A DNA stretch of 64,000 nt from Phascolomyces articulosus. Taxonomy: Eukaryota > Mucoromycota > Mucoromycetes > Mucorales > Lichtheimiaceae. The translations under genes were made by a program, and so were the position numbers. The DNA lies in NCBI GenBank assembly GCA_025677815.1, contig JAIXMP010000056.1, forward strand, positions 1 to 64,000, read 5' to 3'. The notes under the pieces were generated by a model. The model worked only from the letters and a program-made list of their open reading frames with translations. It had not been told where the DNA came from and did no database searches. This document shows, piece by piece, positions 22,000-34,021 of this stretch (the stretch's first letter is position 1; every line of letters starts with the position of its first letter).

Positions 22000-23226
22000 A
22001 TGTCTACTCCATCCTTACAGCCAGATCAACAACAATCAGAGACCGTACGTAAAACCAACAATACTGTCTCATGGCAAAATGAACTAAGTCAGTTTTTTAA
22101 TGGTATTGGTTTGACAGAAACAAGTCAATGCCTCAATGCCGAATTAGTTGTCTTATCACGACATCACCTTGAACGATTACCGATAGAACTTGAAAAACTC
22201 GTTGATCAATTACTCCAAACCCTTGAGCAACATGTACAGGCAAAGGAAGATCAAGAATCAACACAACAACGAAGGAGCGATTCAAAAAATAATAATGAAG
22301 AATCGGAAACACAGGAGCGACAACGATCAATGAATGAACAAGATCTTTCTAGTACCACTCTTTCGAGCCTGTCAAATACCAAAAAACGAAAAAGACAAAG
22401 TTTTAATGATAATAATATAAAAGGCGATGAAAAAGAAGAGCAAGAGCGTGTAAAACGTATGGATAGTGAACAAGTACAAATTCGAGCGACCCATGACGAA
22501 ATACAACAACGTATTCAGACATTTATTCAAGCCAAACAATCTGAAGTTGATGCTAGTAATCGAACCGAATTTCTCAGTCGTGTTGATCCGAGCAGTTCAG
22601 AACTGACCTGTGCTCGTGCTGACGCGAGAGAAATTAATCGAAATATCCAAATGAAATTTGATATTGTAAATAATGAAGATGGGCCATTAGCACGATCACT
22701 CATGTCATCGAATGATCATGTCCAAATATCAACCGGGAGTGCAACCACAACGATGGAGAGTGCTCTTGAGGAGCGAATACAAAATATCGAACAACATTTA
22801 AACGTTTCATTTGATGATCAAGCTATACCACCATTTACATTACATGAACGAATAAAAATACTGGAGAATACATTGATTGATATTGAACGTGAACATCCTA
22901 AATGGGCAGCAATCCATTTCCATCAACCCAATCGAAAATTTCCACCAGCACCACCCATTACTTATATAATGCGACCTGACGGTACAAAAGGAGAATATGT
23001 AACAACACAACGACCACCTCAAACCCCACCTACAATTCCTGGACATCCACATATGAAAACAACAGGAAGAGCCAACTCATCTCTAACAAGGGCTGTATTA
23101 GAACAATTGAATAGAAAACGACAACAGCAAGTAATAGCAGATTCATCTTTACATAATAATAATAGGAATAATAATCTTACTGCATTATCTTCATCATCCG
23201 CGTCTACATCATCATCATCCATTTAG
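22000..23226 (+). CDS. MBIP-like protein (MAP3K12-binding inhibitory protein family)
   Basis: Single exon, 408 aa from the ATG at 22000. The N terminus is Gln-rich (STPSLQPDQQQ) and predicted helical; the middle is charged and basic (KKRKRQ). The C-terminal half carries the features I associate with MBIP: R-T-E-F-L-S-R-V-D followed by a Ser-rich stretch and CARADAR, then EERIQNIEQHLNV and LHERIKILENTLIDIE ending HPKWAAIHF. Human MBIP has similar paired coiled coils near its end (R-L-Q-N-L-E-x-H-L-x-L and L-K-K-L-E-D-K-I-L-x-L-E). In animals MBIP is a subunit of the ATAC histone acetyltransferase complex. Transfer of that function to this fungus is inference. The tail is low-complexity Asn/Ser. 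Confidence 0.55.
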   Translation: MSTPSLQPDQQQSETVRKTNNTVSWQNELSQFFNGIGLTETSQCLNAELVVLSRHHLERLPIELEKLVDQLLQTLEQHVQAKEDQESTQQRRSDSKNNNEESETQERQRSMNEQDLSSTTLSSLSNTKKRKRQSFNDNNIKGDEKEEQERVKRMDSEQVQIRATHDEIQQRIQTFIQAKQSEVDASNRTEFLSRVDPSSSELTCARADAREINRNIQMKFDIVNNEDGPLARSLMSSNDHVQISTGSATTTMESALEERIQNIEQHLNVSFDDQAIPPFTLHERIKILENTLIDIEREHPKWAAIHFHQPNRKFPPAPPITYIMRPDGTKGEYVTTQRPPQTPPTIPGHPHMKTTGRANSSLTRAVLEQLNRKRQQQVIADSSLHNNNRNNNLTALSSSSASTSSSSI

Positions 23227-24375
23227 CCATTTCAATAAATAATTTCTTATTCATCGTACCAACAAGCACAATCCATCTCGATTCTTATGGGAAAACTATT
23301 TATATGGGGGTAAGGAGCTGAACTAAACTAAATAAAACATCACCTTCGGTTTCTACAGGACTTTTCTTATTTATTTTGGCATTGGGGGTTTCTTTGTGAT
23401 TGGCAGGAGGTCAAAATTACGATGGCGGTGTAATTTCAGATGTTGGTAGAATTACAGAATTCATATAGCGGTTGGGTACTGTAATTTTAATCCCTTCAAA
23501 ATAAAATTTACATTGACATCAGAGGTCATTTAAAAGTTAACTTGCAGTTCCATCAACTTTTCTATTGCAACTTATAATAATCAAAAACATACATTATGAA
23601 GTCTGCATAAAAATATATAGATTGCTTAAAATATTTATAATGGGCTAGAATGGTGATTAAAAAAAGGAAAGGCACAAATGCAGATGGATACATATGTTAC
23701 CAAAGAAAAATATGGAGGAAGGGTGGTTTAAGAGAGATGAAGTTATGCATCATTAAAAAAAAACAGATTTAAACTAAACTACCATAGTCAAACCACAAGC
23801 TTGTTATTATTAAAAGACGTTCTAATCTAATGTGTTGCCCCTACTAATTAGCAAATGGGATTTCAAGAGATGCAAGGCCCACATTATTTCAGTCTACTCA
23901 GCCAAAACTCGACAAACAACTCTTCTTGATATGTTGAACCTTACAGCAACAACATCCTTTGGCTCCTGTTTCTGGAAATATATTTTGGCTATCTGCTGTT
24001 TATGTCCATAGGCATCTTGGCTCGTTGTCGTCAATGAATTTCTTCATGGACCTCCCATCCTTCTACTTCAAATAGATGTATATGGTTTTCATAAAGCACA
24101 AAATTGCAATCAACATTTTGAATACGCTCTATAAACATAAGCTATTATTAACAAAAGAAAATCAGTGATATTGGATAGAACGCACCTTTTATTTGCAGAA
24201 CTGCAATAATCAAATGTGTGTGGGGATATAGGTAAGTCGTTTTGAAAACGAATAAAAGCAATTTATGCTATTGCAAATGTGCTAGTTTATGATTTGCTTT
24301 GTATATATAGAAAAAAGATACGTAACTGGATCTTATTCTGGTCCAATGTCTAAAGAAGTCTTGCTCAAAAAAAGG
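23227..24375. other. intergenic, no supported gene
   Basis: AT-rich with short frames only. The region 24000-24350 has scattered open stretches that could be the 5' remnant of the orphan pseudogene on the right, but no exon can be argued. Confidence 0.45.
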
Positions 24376-26491
24376 TGTCAAGCGGACCATCATCGTCACT
24401 TGGTGCGATAAATTCATCTTCTAGTACTGATAATAAGGATAGCAGCGCTTCGTACACATCGTCCATTCCATCATTAAAAACCAAAATTACCGAAGACAAA
24501 GATCGTTTTCGACGTACTATGTTTAAAAGTTTAAATTCAAACAACTTCTGAACTTTGGATGCTACAAAAAGAGTTGCGGCCCCTGCGGATAGTCTACATG
24601 TAAAGCCTCTGTTGTATCAGAGAAAATCAATCAATAAAAAGAAATAACAGGAGACGAGATAAGTCAACGAAGCTCCAAAAATGTTTCAATTGAGTTTATT
24701 AAGATAAAAAATAACCTCTCTATTTATAAGAAAATGCTCATCATGGATGGACTATCACAACTTGCGCATTATGGTATAATATTGGAATATTGATTGCATC
24801 ATTTGGATTGCGTGTTATGAGAACAGTATATTTAAAGTGGGCCATGAGTGATATTGTTAGAAGGATTGCTTCGTCCAGCATAAATAAAAATATGTGAGAG
24901 AGAATGGCATAACACCGTGTGTTACACAAGTAATATTCCAAATAACGAATTACCGCACAAGTGAGATATAGGGTAAATGACAGTAATAATAATAAAAATG
25001 AAGAATTACTGTTTATTGTGAAGCCATTGTATGTTGGATGCAACAGCCTCCATCGGTGGAAGAAAAATAGCTATGTTTTCATTGAATTCATACCATCTCT
25101 AGTAAGTGCTATTTGTTAATATTATGGTTTGCCAACAAGAAGAAGAAAAAACTATTATACTTAACGAGTTCTTATGCATATTATATATATAGTCCAGCTC
25201 ACTCAGTGATTATGGATGTGGATAAAGAAAGTTGGAGAAGTATCTTCACTAAAGAACTGATGGAAATTCAAAACGAATAAACCCCACTTACATGACAAAC
25301 ACTGGATGAACTTGGCTGTTTGTTAAAGGACATTAGAAAAATAGTAAAATTCGTTCTTAGTAATCAATGAAACTGTTATGGTATATTTGTACATTACTAA
25401 ACTAAACTATATGAGAGCCTGTTGAAGACGTATATAAATATGCTCATTCCCTGCCACATTATCCAAGTAAAGATCATTTACGAACTTGGTGGAGTATTAC
25501 GTTGGTTACTACAGGAAACCAATTCTTATGTGAAAATACTGGTACTGGGCGAGTAGGCGAAACTGATAACTGTTTAATGATTGGTCATTTCTTTCAACTA
25601 TATTTTGAGGTTCGAATATTCAAGTGCATGGGTAAATTAAACTTCAATGTGTTTCGGTGATATTAAAAGATGGACTTACGTGTATAGCTCATATTTTTTT
25701 TTTACATGGTAGTAAGGAGTTGGGAAGTCAAGCGAATGCATTGGTTCAAAATGCCAAACTTAAGCTATCTACTGTTGAAGAAATTGAGAAAGCAAAACGA
25801 GGTAGAAGTATGAATGGGATCTTTAAATGTGGTGAAGTTGAATACGGGTGCTTGGAGATCGGCCAAAATACAGATTCAACGAAGGAGTTAAAGGATAGTA
25901 GATTGAAACTTCCAATCGTAATGAGAGACATGTTCTTAAAAATGTATAATTATGCACCTGGACTCCAAAACAAAATACATATACTAGGATACAACATCAA
26001 CGGCATGTCAGAAAACAACCATACCAAACAAAATAAAAACAAAAAGGAAACTGCTTATTTATTTAATATAATTGTAATGCTTAATAGGACCACCAATTCA
26101 ATTTATCGACCGTGATTCACCGAAGGGATATGTTACAAAAATACGTATAATGAAGAACAATCTACAAGGAGAGGGGTGGAAAGTTCTTTTGTACCATCGC
26201 ATGTTAAATGCCGAACAGTTTTATTTGAAGGTATACTCTCGTCCCTACAGGTGAGATATCACTTTTGTTGTTCCTGGAGAGTTACATATTGAAGAGGATT
26301 CAAATGGTGTTTTGGAGGGTGTTATGACTGAGGATGAAGATGGCCACCGCAATGAAAATAATACCGACGAAGACGAGAAGGAGAACAATAATGGGATGAT
26401 TGAAGTAGATCCTGTTGAATTGGACCGTGTATATGAAGTAATTGAGAATGGGGAAGGCAGCGAAGACGAAGAGGAGGATGAAGTAATTTGA
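24376..26491 (+). pseudogene. decayed member of a Mucorales-type orphan family
   Basis: Plus-strand blocks lie in order but in different frames, with stops between. They are a Ser-rich block ending FRRTMFKSLNSNNF (24380-24550); DKESWRSIFTKELMEIQNE then TAA (25220-25280); LDELGCLLKDIRKIVKFVLSN; PHYPSKDHLRTWWSITLV and GRVGETDNCLMIGHFFQLYFE (25450-25610); a block from 25657 with FKCGEVEYGCLEIG, KLPIVMRDMFLKMYNY and ILGYNINGM; IQFIDRDSPKGYVTKIRI (26098-26150); and an acidic tail (EGSEDEEEDEVI, stop at 26491). The mixture W-R-x-I-F-T, E-V-E-x-G-C-x-E-I and K-L-P-x-x-M-R-D-M recalls a large orphan family I associate with mucoralean genomes, some of which look nuclease-like. The stops and missing link segments argue for a pseudogene, though some gaps could be introns. 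Confidence 0.5.
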
Positions 26492-26861
26492 TGTTGATAT
26501 ATGCTTTTAAATGGATAATTCCTAAGTCCATTTACATTATTTCTTATCTATTTTATTATTATACCCTTATTTTTTCATTATTCTATTTTTTATAAATTCC
26601 CATTCTGCTGCTTATTCTTTATGTTTTCCTTAGTTAAGATCAATATGTTCTTCTTTTTATGGTTTTTATCTGTTCTTTACTTATTGATATGTTTTTTGTC
26701 ATTCAATATGCCCTTTATTTATAAATTGTTCTTATATACCGTTTATCTTTTATTTTTAGAGAGAAAAGCAAAACTGAAAATGTATGCACCTGAGAAAGCT
26801 TATGTGTGACAATGTGAGCGGGTGATGAAAGTTAAGGGGTCATTTGGAGAGCTTTTTAAGC

Positions 26862-26887
26862 AGTGCCCACTTGATAAAGTTGGCACT
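26862..26887. repeat. 11-bp inverted repeat, 10/11 match
   Basis: AGTGCCCACTT and AAGTTGGCACT are separated by GATA. The GGCACTCTAAGCGCC sequence that follows resembles DNA-transposon ends, but no partner end was found. Confidence 0.35.
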
Positions 26888-27129
26888 CTAAGCGCCTTTC
26901 TGAACCCAATTTGGTGCCTAAAATGGGAAAGTAAAATATTATTCAAAAATAGTGCCGCGATGATAACATCGTCAGCACCAAACACCACGAATTCATCCAC
27001 AGTATTATATATAGAATCCTTATTATACTAACGTCTATTATTAATAATAATAATGATGGGCAACAACACTCATCACAAGCTGTACATCGCCATAGGAACT
27101 GTTAGTTGGCGGCACACAAGCATAATTCA

Positions 27130-27285
27130 TCATGCGCCAAATTGATGATAATTCTACGCGAAATCAAAAACTTCTAACGCCAAAATGAAAAAAACGTCGC
27201 GCTAAGTAAAAAACATCTTTCTTCCTATGGGATAATCACCCTATCGCAAAACTGAAAAAAAAAAAAATCAAGCGCCAAATTGAAG
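27130..27285. promoter_or_regulatory. cluster of GCGCCAAA-type (E2F/MBF-like) words
   Basis: GCGCCAAATTGA occurs near 27132 and again near 27271, with ACGCCAAAATGA near 27177 and ACGCGAAATC near 27160 between them. These resemble E2F/DP and MBF binding sites. They lie more than 1.2 kb from the next start codon, so a regulatory role is uncertain; a decayed repeat is equally possible. Confidence 0.25.
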
Positions 27286-28500
27286 GAAAAATCCTGTAAA
27301 ATAGGACGAGAGAAGAAAGTGGGGGGACTAATAAATTATTATGTAATCAACTAATGGGTCACACCCTTCCCATTTGAATTTAGTTTGGGAACAAAAGGTG
27401 TAACCAGTTCGCCTTTATATGTAATTCATAAATTTAACGCGTAATAATTATATATTCTATTAGTTTAATTTATGATACAATTTACATAAAAATCACATAT
27501 AATGATGCGTACATGAAAGATTTCTAGATGATTGAAGGAATTTTATAAGGTGTGTCATTAGTATGACTATTAAATGAAACTATCGCTATATTCTTATGGT
27601 AAATACCTAATAGAATTGATGGTGTTTTTTTTCACACAAACTTTGATCACTTTAAAGGGCATATAATAATAATTAATAGTAAATATAACATCTTGTACGA
27701 CATATAATCAGCTCTCTTTTTTATACTTTTTTTTTAAAAAAAAATCTTGTAAAGAATGAAGTATTGGTTCTATTCTGGTATAGTTAATGAATAAATAATA
27801 ATAATTGTCATTATTATTACTGGCACAATTATAATTACTATTAAAGAGAAGAAGGTTGGAAATAAGACGGGAATAAATTCAATTCAGTATTGGACCCGTT
27901 CTCTATTTTTATTAAACCAGCACTAGTTGATTAGGTAATGAAGAAAGGGGAAAAGAATACTCAAGGGAAACACATTCATCCACGGATTTTTTTATAACCC
28001 AGAACGAAAACCAGTTTCATTCGGTGTATATTGCTGCTACTAATGATAAATAGAAATAATAATTATGATGCTTAATACTTAATAAATGATAATAATGATC
28101 ACCATCAGTATATATACGCCTTTATATGTTTCATATCCATGATCCATTTGAGAACCAAATAAAAAAAAAGTTTTATTTTTTACTTGTGAAATCTTGCTGC
28201 GTTTCAAAAAATGAATGGAACCAACACATACTCAACCAACCCCACATGCTTGCTGTTGCCTTTTGTTTTACGCCTCGCGAAATCTCTCTTTCTCTCGCTC
28301 TTCTTTCACACACATACACACTTTGTCTATTTTTTCATTTTCATTTTCCAAAATAATATTTTTTTTCTTTTTCATTTGATATATCACGACGACGACATTA
28401 TTAAGCAACAAATACCAGAAATAACGTTTTTACACACTCTCTCTTTTTCTTTTTCGTGTAAATTTCCCTTTTTCCCTTAGTGTTTTCTCTTTGCCACATA

Positions 28501-31500
28501 ATGTCGCAACCACCCGACAATCCTAGAGAACAGCAACAGCAACAATACCAATTAAAGATAACACAAAACACAGTAAATTCACCCATGACTACCCATGAAT
28601 CACGAGCTCCTTCTCCACAACAACAACAACAACAACAACAACAAACGTCAACAACTTCTACCCCAGCTGTTACTAGTACTTCTGGTGCCAGTGCTACTAT
28701 TTCTTCGAATCATGAAATAGAACATGAATCTTCAAATGATAATCGCGCCGATGACGATCAAACAGAGAATAATCATAAAAACAATCGTACTAAAAGCAAC
28801 ACAGAGGAGTATGTCTATCAATTTGAAACCGAGGTAACGAAAGTTTACAATATGCACAGAATGAAAACAGCAGATGTTTACTATTGAAACATAGTTGAGA
28901 ATTAATTCAATACGATATAAAAAATAGTTTAATAGTCATAGGCAAAGTGTCAAAGAAGGAAATACCGAAAAAGCAATACAAAGTTTTATCATGTTGTAAG
29001 TATCTTGAGGGGAAAAGATATCATTTCTCGAACATTAAATTCTGATTGATTGGTTTGCTGATTGGGTGTCATGTATAAATAGACAAACAAATAGTTCGCA
29101 AAACGATATATTTCAAAAATATCTTGTGGAGCTTGCAGATCATATTGATCCTGGAAGAGATTCAGATATGAGCAGTAAGTGCTTTTTTCTTTTGTATATA
29201 CTTCGGGCTGTAATAACTTCCAATGAAAAATAAGGACAGTATAACTGAATCATTGATTTTATTTATAGAGTTTTTTGGGTCTTTACCAGCATTAATTCAA
29301 TCAACAATTGTGGAAAATGCCACAGGTAATATCTATAACATAATCAAAAAGGTAACAATAAATCTGAGTTGAGTCGTTTCATTGATATCTATTTCTATGA
29401 TAGCATACTTGGAAGAAACTGATAGTCTTCGAGCATTTCAAGTATTATTTGATTACATCCAAGCATACCCGCGTCATGCATACAAATATCTAGTAAGTTT
29501 AGATTAGAAAAGAAGGTGGTGGTATTACTATTAAATAGTGTATTAACACAATGGGCGGGGTTATAGATCCGTGCCATTGATTTATTAACACATTATGCAC
29601 GTTCCATGGAAACAATTGAAATACAACACAGTGAAAAATGTATCAAAGTTCTTGGTAAATAAGAAATTCTTATTTCGAATTTTTGTTCACCAAACGAACG
29701 AACGAAACTTAATGATGACAATTGCTGTTTTAGTGACGGAACTTTTACAACGGCTATGGAAGCAACGAATACTGCTCACACGACGAGATAGACCGCCTAC
29801 CGTAAAATCTACTGATAGCAAACATTATATCGTTATTTCATATAATTTATTTGAGCAATATATGCTTATTGGTCAACGATACTATATTCAACAACATAAC
29901 TGGGGGGAACTGGTAAAATTCACTTGTGCTATGCTGGATTGTTGCGGGTAAATAATACATTAAGCGACTTTTTTTATCATATATTTCGTAAAATTCGGGA
30001 AGAATACTAAACCCATCCACTCAATTGCTATTATTTCTCCCTCTCCTTCCCCTCGAATGATTGGATACCCCGATTTTATATAGTTACACTGGTTTAGGCC
30101 GACTAGATTTTTTGTCTCACACAAATCGATTTCAGTATATGAAAGAACAACGTGGCAATGTGCGCCTGGATTTAGATGATCAAGCAAAGGATGGCCCAGA
30201 TAATAGTGAACAACCTGAAGATTTACATGTATTAGTAGCATTCATGTGTGAGTTCATGGCAGCATCTGCCCAATTTGTTCAATTTGGATACGAATATTAT
30301 CGAGCTGTATGTGCTGTGGATGATTCTCATCAAGAAAAATCATGTCTGATTCCAATTTGCGCGATTCGGCCAGATTTTCCAAACAACAACAACAACAATA
30401 ACAGTAACAGCAGCGATAACAATACCCGGCCGCGATCCAGTTCTGCAGCCTCTTCATCTTCTTCGCGTGATAGGCAAGGATTTCAACCAGACGAGTCATC
30501 ATCAACAGCAATAGTTCCTTCAGTGATGAGAAATGAGGAGTTACAAAGCTCTCGGAAACGAAATGCACCTGAAAATGATACAAGTAATACTGACAACAAT
30601 AACAATAACTCTATGAAATTAACACGTCTTGTTGAACCATTACGACATACCAAAAAACTCAAGTTGGATAACATACCTGACCGTGGTGAAGGGTTGAACG
30701 CATACTGCATGCGAGGGGTGGATGATGCGTTACAAATATTGAGCAAAGCGGCGGATTGTATGCGACATTTAGTAGATTTATGGCAATGGGGTTTCATGAC
30801 ATCGCCAAAAACAAACTGGAATACGGTATTCGGTGGTTGGGAACAAGGTATGAAGAAATAAAGAAATAAAGAAATAAGTATAGTATAATCTTTGTCTGCA
30901 TCAGTACTTTATGAATAACATACTTTTTTTTCTCTAAATAGAGTTATGCCGAGTGATTGATGCATATAATCTACCATTTGACGTTTGTAATGCTGTGTTA
31001 TTAGTTCGGAGTGATCTGGCTTTATCTTTGGTATATTTCTTCTTTAAAAAAAGGGAGGGGGGTTATATTGGTCGTGTTGAACATAAGCTAAATTATATTT
31101 ATTGATTATAAATTCAGCCCTCAGTTCCGGGTAATCTTGCCAAGGCACTTAAATTATCACAAAATATTTGTGATCGTATAGAAATGCAAAGGCGACAAGA
31201 GAAGGGAGAAGGGAGCAAAGCACCTGAATTTGATATTCCATTTATGTTTGCTTTTCGTGTATTGTATAATATTGGTGTAATTTATCTACTTGTTGGAAGT
31301 ATTCAGGTATTTAAACTATTTGGAATTACTGTAGATAAAATGAAATGGGGTGAATATGTACCTATAAATGCATTTTAAAGGAAAGACTAAATGGAATCCA
31401 ATGGGTCAATAGCAATCCACACTTGAAATTGCTATTATCCTCTCCGTGTTTCCTATACCAGCAGGACTGAATGAAAGGGATTTTATTGCTGACGAGATCG

Positions 31501-32636
31501 ACTGTCGTACTGTTGCCACTGTTTTTGATGGACATGAATTTGGGATGATGCGTGTAACTCAAGAAGGTCTTGTCGTACGCTGTATCAAGCATTTAATTGT
31601 TAGCTTAGATAGTGAGTCGGAACAACGGGGAGGCATGGCATCGATTGACTCAGCCATGCGATGGGATGAAAAAGCAGGCAATATGATTGTTCTTATGCAA
31701 TATGGATGGCCATATTGGAACGCACGGACCAATTTCTGGCACAAGATCATCCAACGTATGCAAGAACGACGGATGTTTAAAAATAGAGATTTTCTTGAAT
31801 ATGTTTATGGTAAAATTACTTTATTTCCCGGCAGAAAAGAGATAGCAAAAATATTAATGTTATTTCTTTATATGATAGTTCCCGAAATACTTCAAACCAT
31901 TCAATCATTACATGAATCGGATACAGTTACTTTGGATATTATTCCACCTGAGTTTGCTCTACGTAGCAGCTATCGACATATGTCCATTTCATCTTCATCA
32001 CAATCTGGTTCTGTTCCTTCATCACCACAGCCAGGTGCTGTTTCTTCACCTCAATCCCATGCTGCTTCTCAGACAACAACAATAACAACTACAGCTGCCT
32101 CCACTTCTGATAATAATAATCATCATAGAACGGCATCAGTAGATGATACTGGGTCAGTGCGTAGCCTTCCTTCCTTCAGTTCATTACCACTAGGTGCAAG
32201 TTCAAGCAGAAATCCAATTCCGCCGCCCCCTCCACCTATATACCAACCATCGTTTACGAATACCATTTTACCAAGCATGTCCATGTCACCAACATGGTAC
32301 TCTGCTTCCGCTCAAAAGAATGCTCATGCGAATTGGATGTCCCCTTCATTCTATTATAGTCGTCCTGCTACTTCGGTAATGCTTCCGAAACGTGAACCTC
32401 CTCGATTGCCTGGAACTCAACACCGGCAAGGGAGTGAAAGCGGCAGCAGTATCCCTGAAAACGATATTATGACAACAGAACAAATGCAACGATCGTTTGT
32501 ACCTAAGGATATTGTTACACGATGTTTAGAATACCGTGTCCGTCGTTATTCACCGAAAATGTCACCCCAGCGTATGCGCCACGTACTTCAAAAATTTTTA
32601 AAGAATATGGTATTGAAGGGAAATGAAGAAGTTTAA
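28501..32636 (+). CDS. Integrator complex subunit 10-like protein
   Basis: Twelve exons (28501-28808, 28942-28995, 29083-29174, 29269-29325, 29404-29492, 29567-29654, 29734-29947, 30084-30847, 30942-31030, 31118-31306, 31413-31809, 31879-32636) sum to 1032 aa. The Gln/Ser-rich head (about 1-100) leads into helical repeats (VKEGNTEKAIQSFI, DSLRAFQVLFDYIQAYP). Similarity to animal INTS10 is seen in pattern, not identity: RVLYNIGVIYLLVGSIQ then LEIAIILSVFPIP parallels the L-A-T-C-H-F-A-L-G-E-Y and V-L-D-L-M-C-Y-M-V-L-P-I stretch. WPYWNARTNFWHKIIQRM, DFLEYVYVPEILQTI and VTLDIIPPE parallel the W-P-R-G-E-N-L-F-L-K, F-F-N-Y-V, and I-H-L-E-L-L-P segments. The end (MRHVLQKFLKNMV) parallels the last helix. 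Integrator cleaves nascent snRNA and terminates paused Pol II; INTS10 sits in its arm module with INTS13/14. Assignment is by remembered alignment. Confidence 0.55.
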
Positions 32637-34021
32637 AAGAAAAAAAACACAGTTTATAACCAGCAAGAAGTGATTTACATTATTATCCCAGTATTATTTT
32701 ATTATTATCCTATTATTATCTTATTATTATTACACTCTTCTTTTTCTTCCTCTTCAGCATTTTGTACATAATATTTCCACTATTATCAAAAACAGTAATT
32801 TTTTTATTATTCTGTTGTAGTTGTGTTACTTTATCCTTTATTATAAAAACCGATAAAAACATTTTGAAAGGATTAATAATTACATAAGAAAAAAAAACTA
32901 AAAATACCACCTTTGCACCAAAGAAGAATATTAAGTTAAGAAAATCTTTGGTTTAGCTCACCTTCTTTCATTTAATTATAATAGGCGTATTAAAAGAACA
33001 CTGATTGGAAAAAATGCTGTATTTGTACAACTATATACTTAGTAAGCAAACATTAGTCTATAGGTAAATAACGCGCCATAGTAGTTGATTTCTCAAAATT
33101 ACACTATGACATGTCATATGTCAAATTAACCTTCAGTTTCCCTTTTTTGACCATGCCGAGTCAAAAACATAGATCATTACCATTTCGTGAAGACAGCAAT
33201 CCCCCGTTAATTTCACATTCGTTTAGTTTGCAAATATCGTTGATTTTACAGCCTATCACAATCAATATATAAAAGAGTATATATTTGGAATACCAGTGGA
33301 GATGCTCCTGTCAATTAATTTCATGTCCTTTATTTCCACTAAATAAATTGAGAACTTTGCCTGTGGATTTCAAGTGGAAGAAATCCTTTTTATCATAATG
33401 AATTCTTAATACCTAAGTTAATTATTACAATACGAAGACTAAGACATTTCTTTGATTCTTAATATCTGGTACACATTGATTAGCGTACAAAAAGCCCCAA
33501 AGATTGTGCAAAACATGTATCACGATCTTTGTATTTTAATTTCTTGTCTTTTTTTTCTACCTGTCACCTACCATTTGGTAAATCTGGTAAGATCAATTAT
33601 AGGAAATAATGCTTTTACTATATAATTAGAAATTATTAATAATATTGACTGGGTATTGTTATTGACGCAAAACTATATAGATATTTTAGAGAAACTAATT
33701 AAAAATCATCAATAATAGATAACAGAAAAGAAACTTATTTGCTAAAAAAGAAATGATGGGACCATGTGAAAAAACTCGTTCCATGGCTCGAAAGAAAAGG
33801 TCGGGAAACTGGTAACTAAGTGTGATACAAATGCATTGCTTTGAAGTGACACCAAATATAATGGATTTGAAAGGGCGGCGGTGTGTCTATGTTAAAAAAG
33901 AATCATTTATCTTCCAATAATATATTCTCTTCTTCTTAAAATATATTTATTCTTCTATCTACGTACTCATTTTATATAAGAAAACCCATTCCATTCCTTT
34001 ATACACTGTTATTTTATCACC
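32637..34021. other. 1.4-kb intergenic region, no gene
   Basis: AT-rich, with TATTATTAT runs next to the Integrator-like stop codon. Stops in all frames, nothing coding. The last ~150 bp are the T-rich promoter of the next gene. Confidence 0.6.

Larger units (their letters stand above)
26492..28500. other. 2-kb intergenic region with a hairpin and GCGCCAAA motifs
   Basis: No gene is supported. It contains an 11-bp near-perfect hairpin (26862-26887) and, at 27130-27285, repeated GCGCCAAATTGA/ACGCCAAAATGA words. The last 300 bp are the pyrimidine-rich promoter and leader of the Integrator-like gene. Confidence 0.5.
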
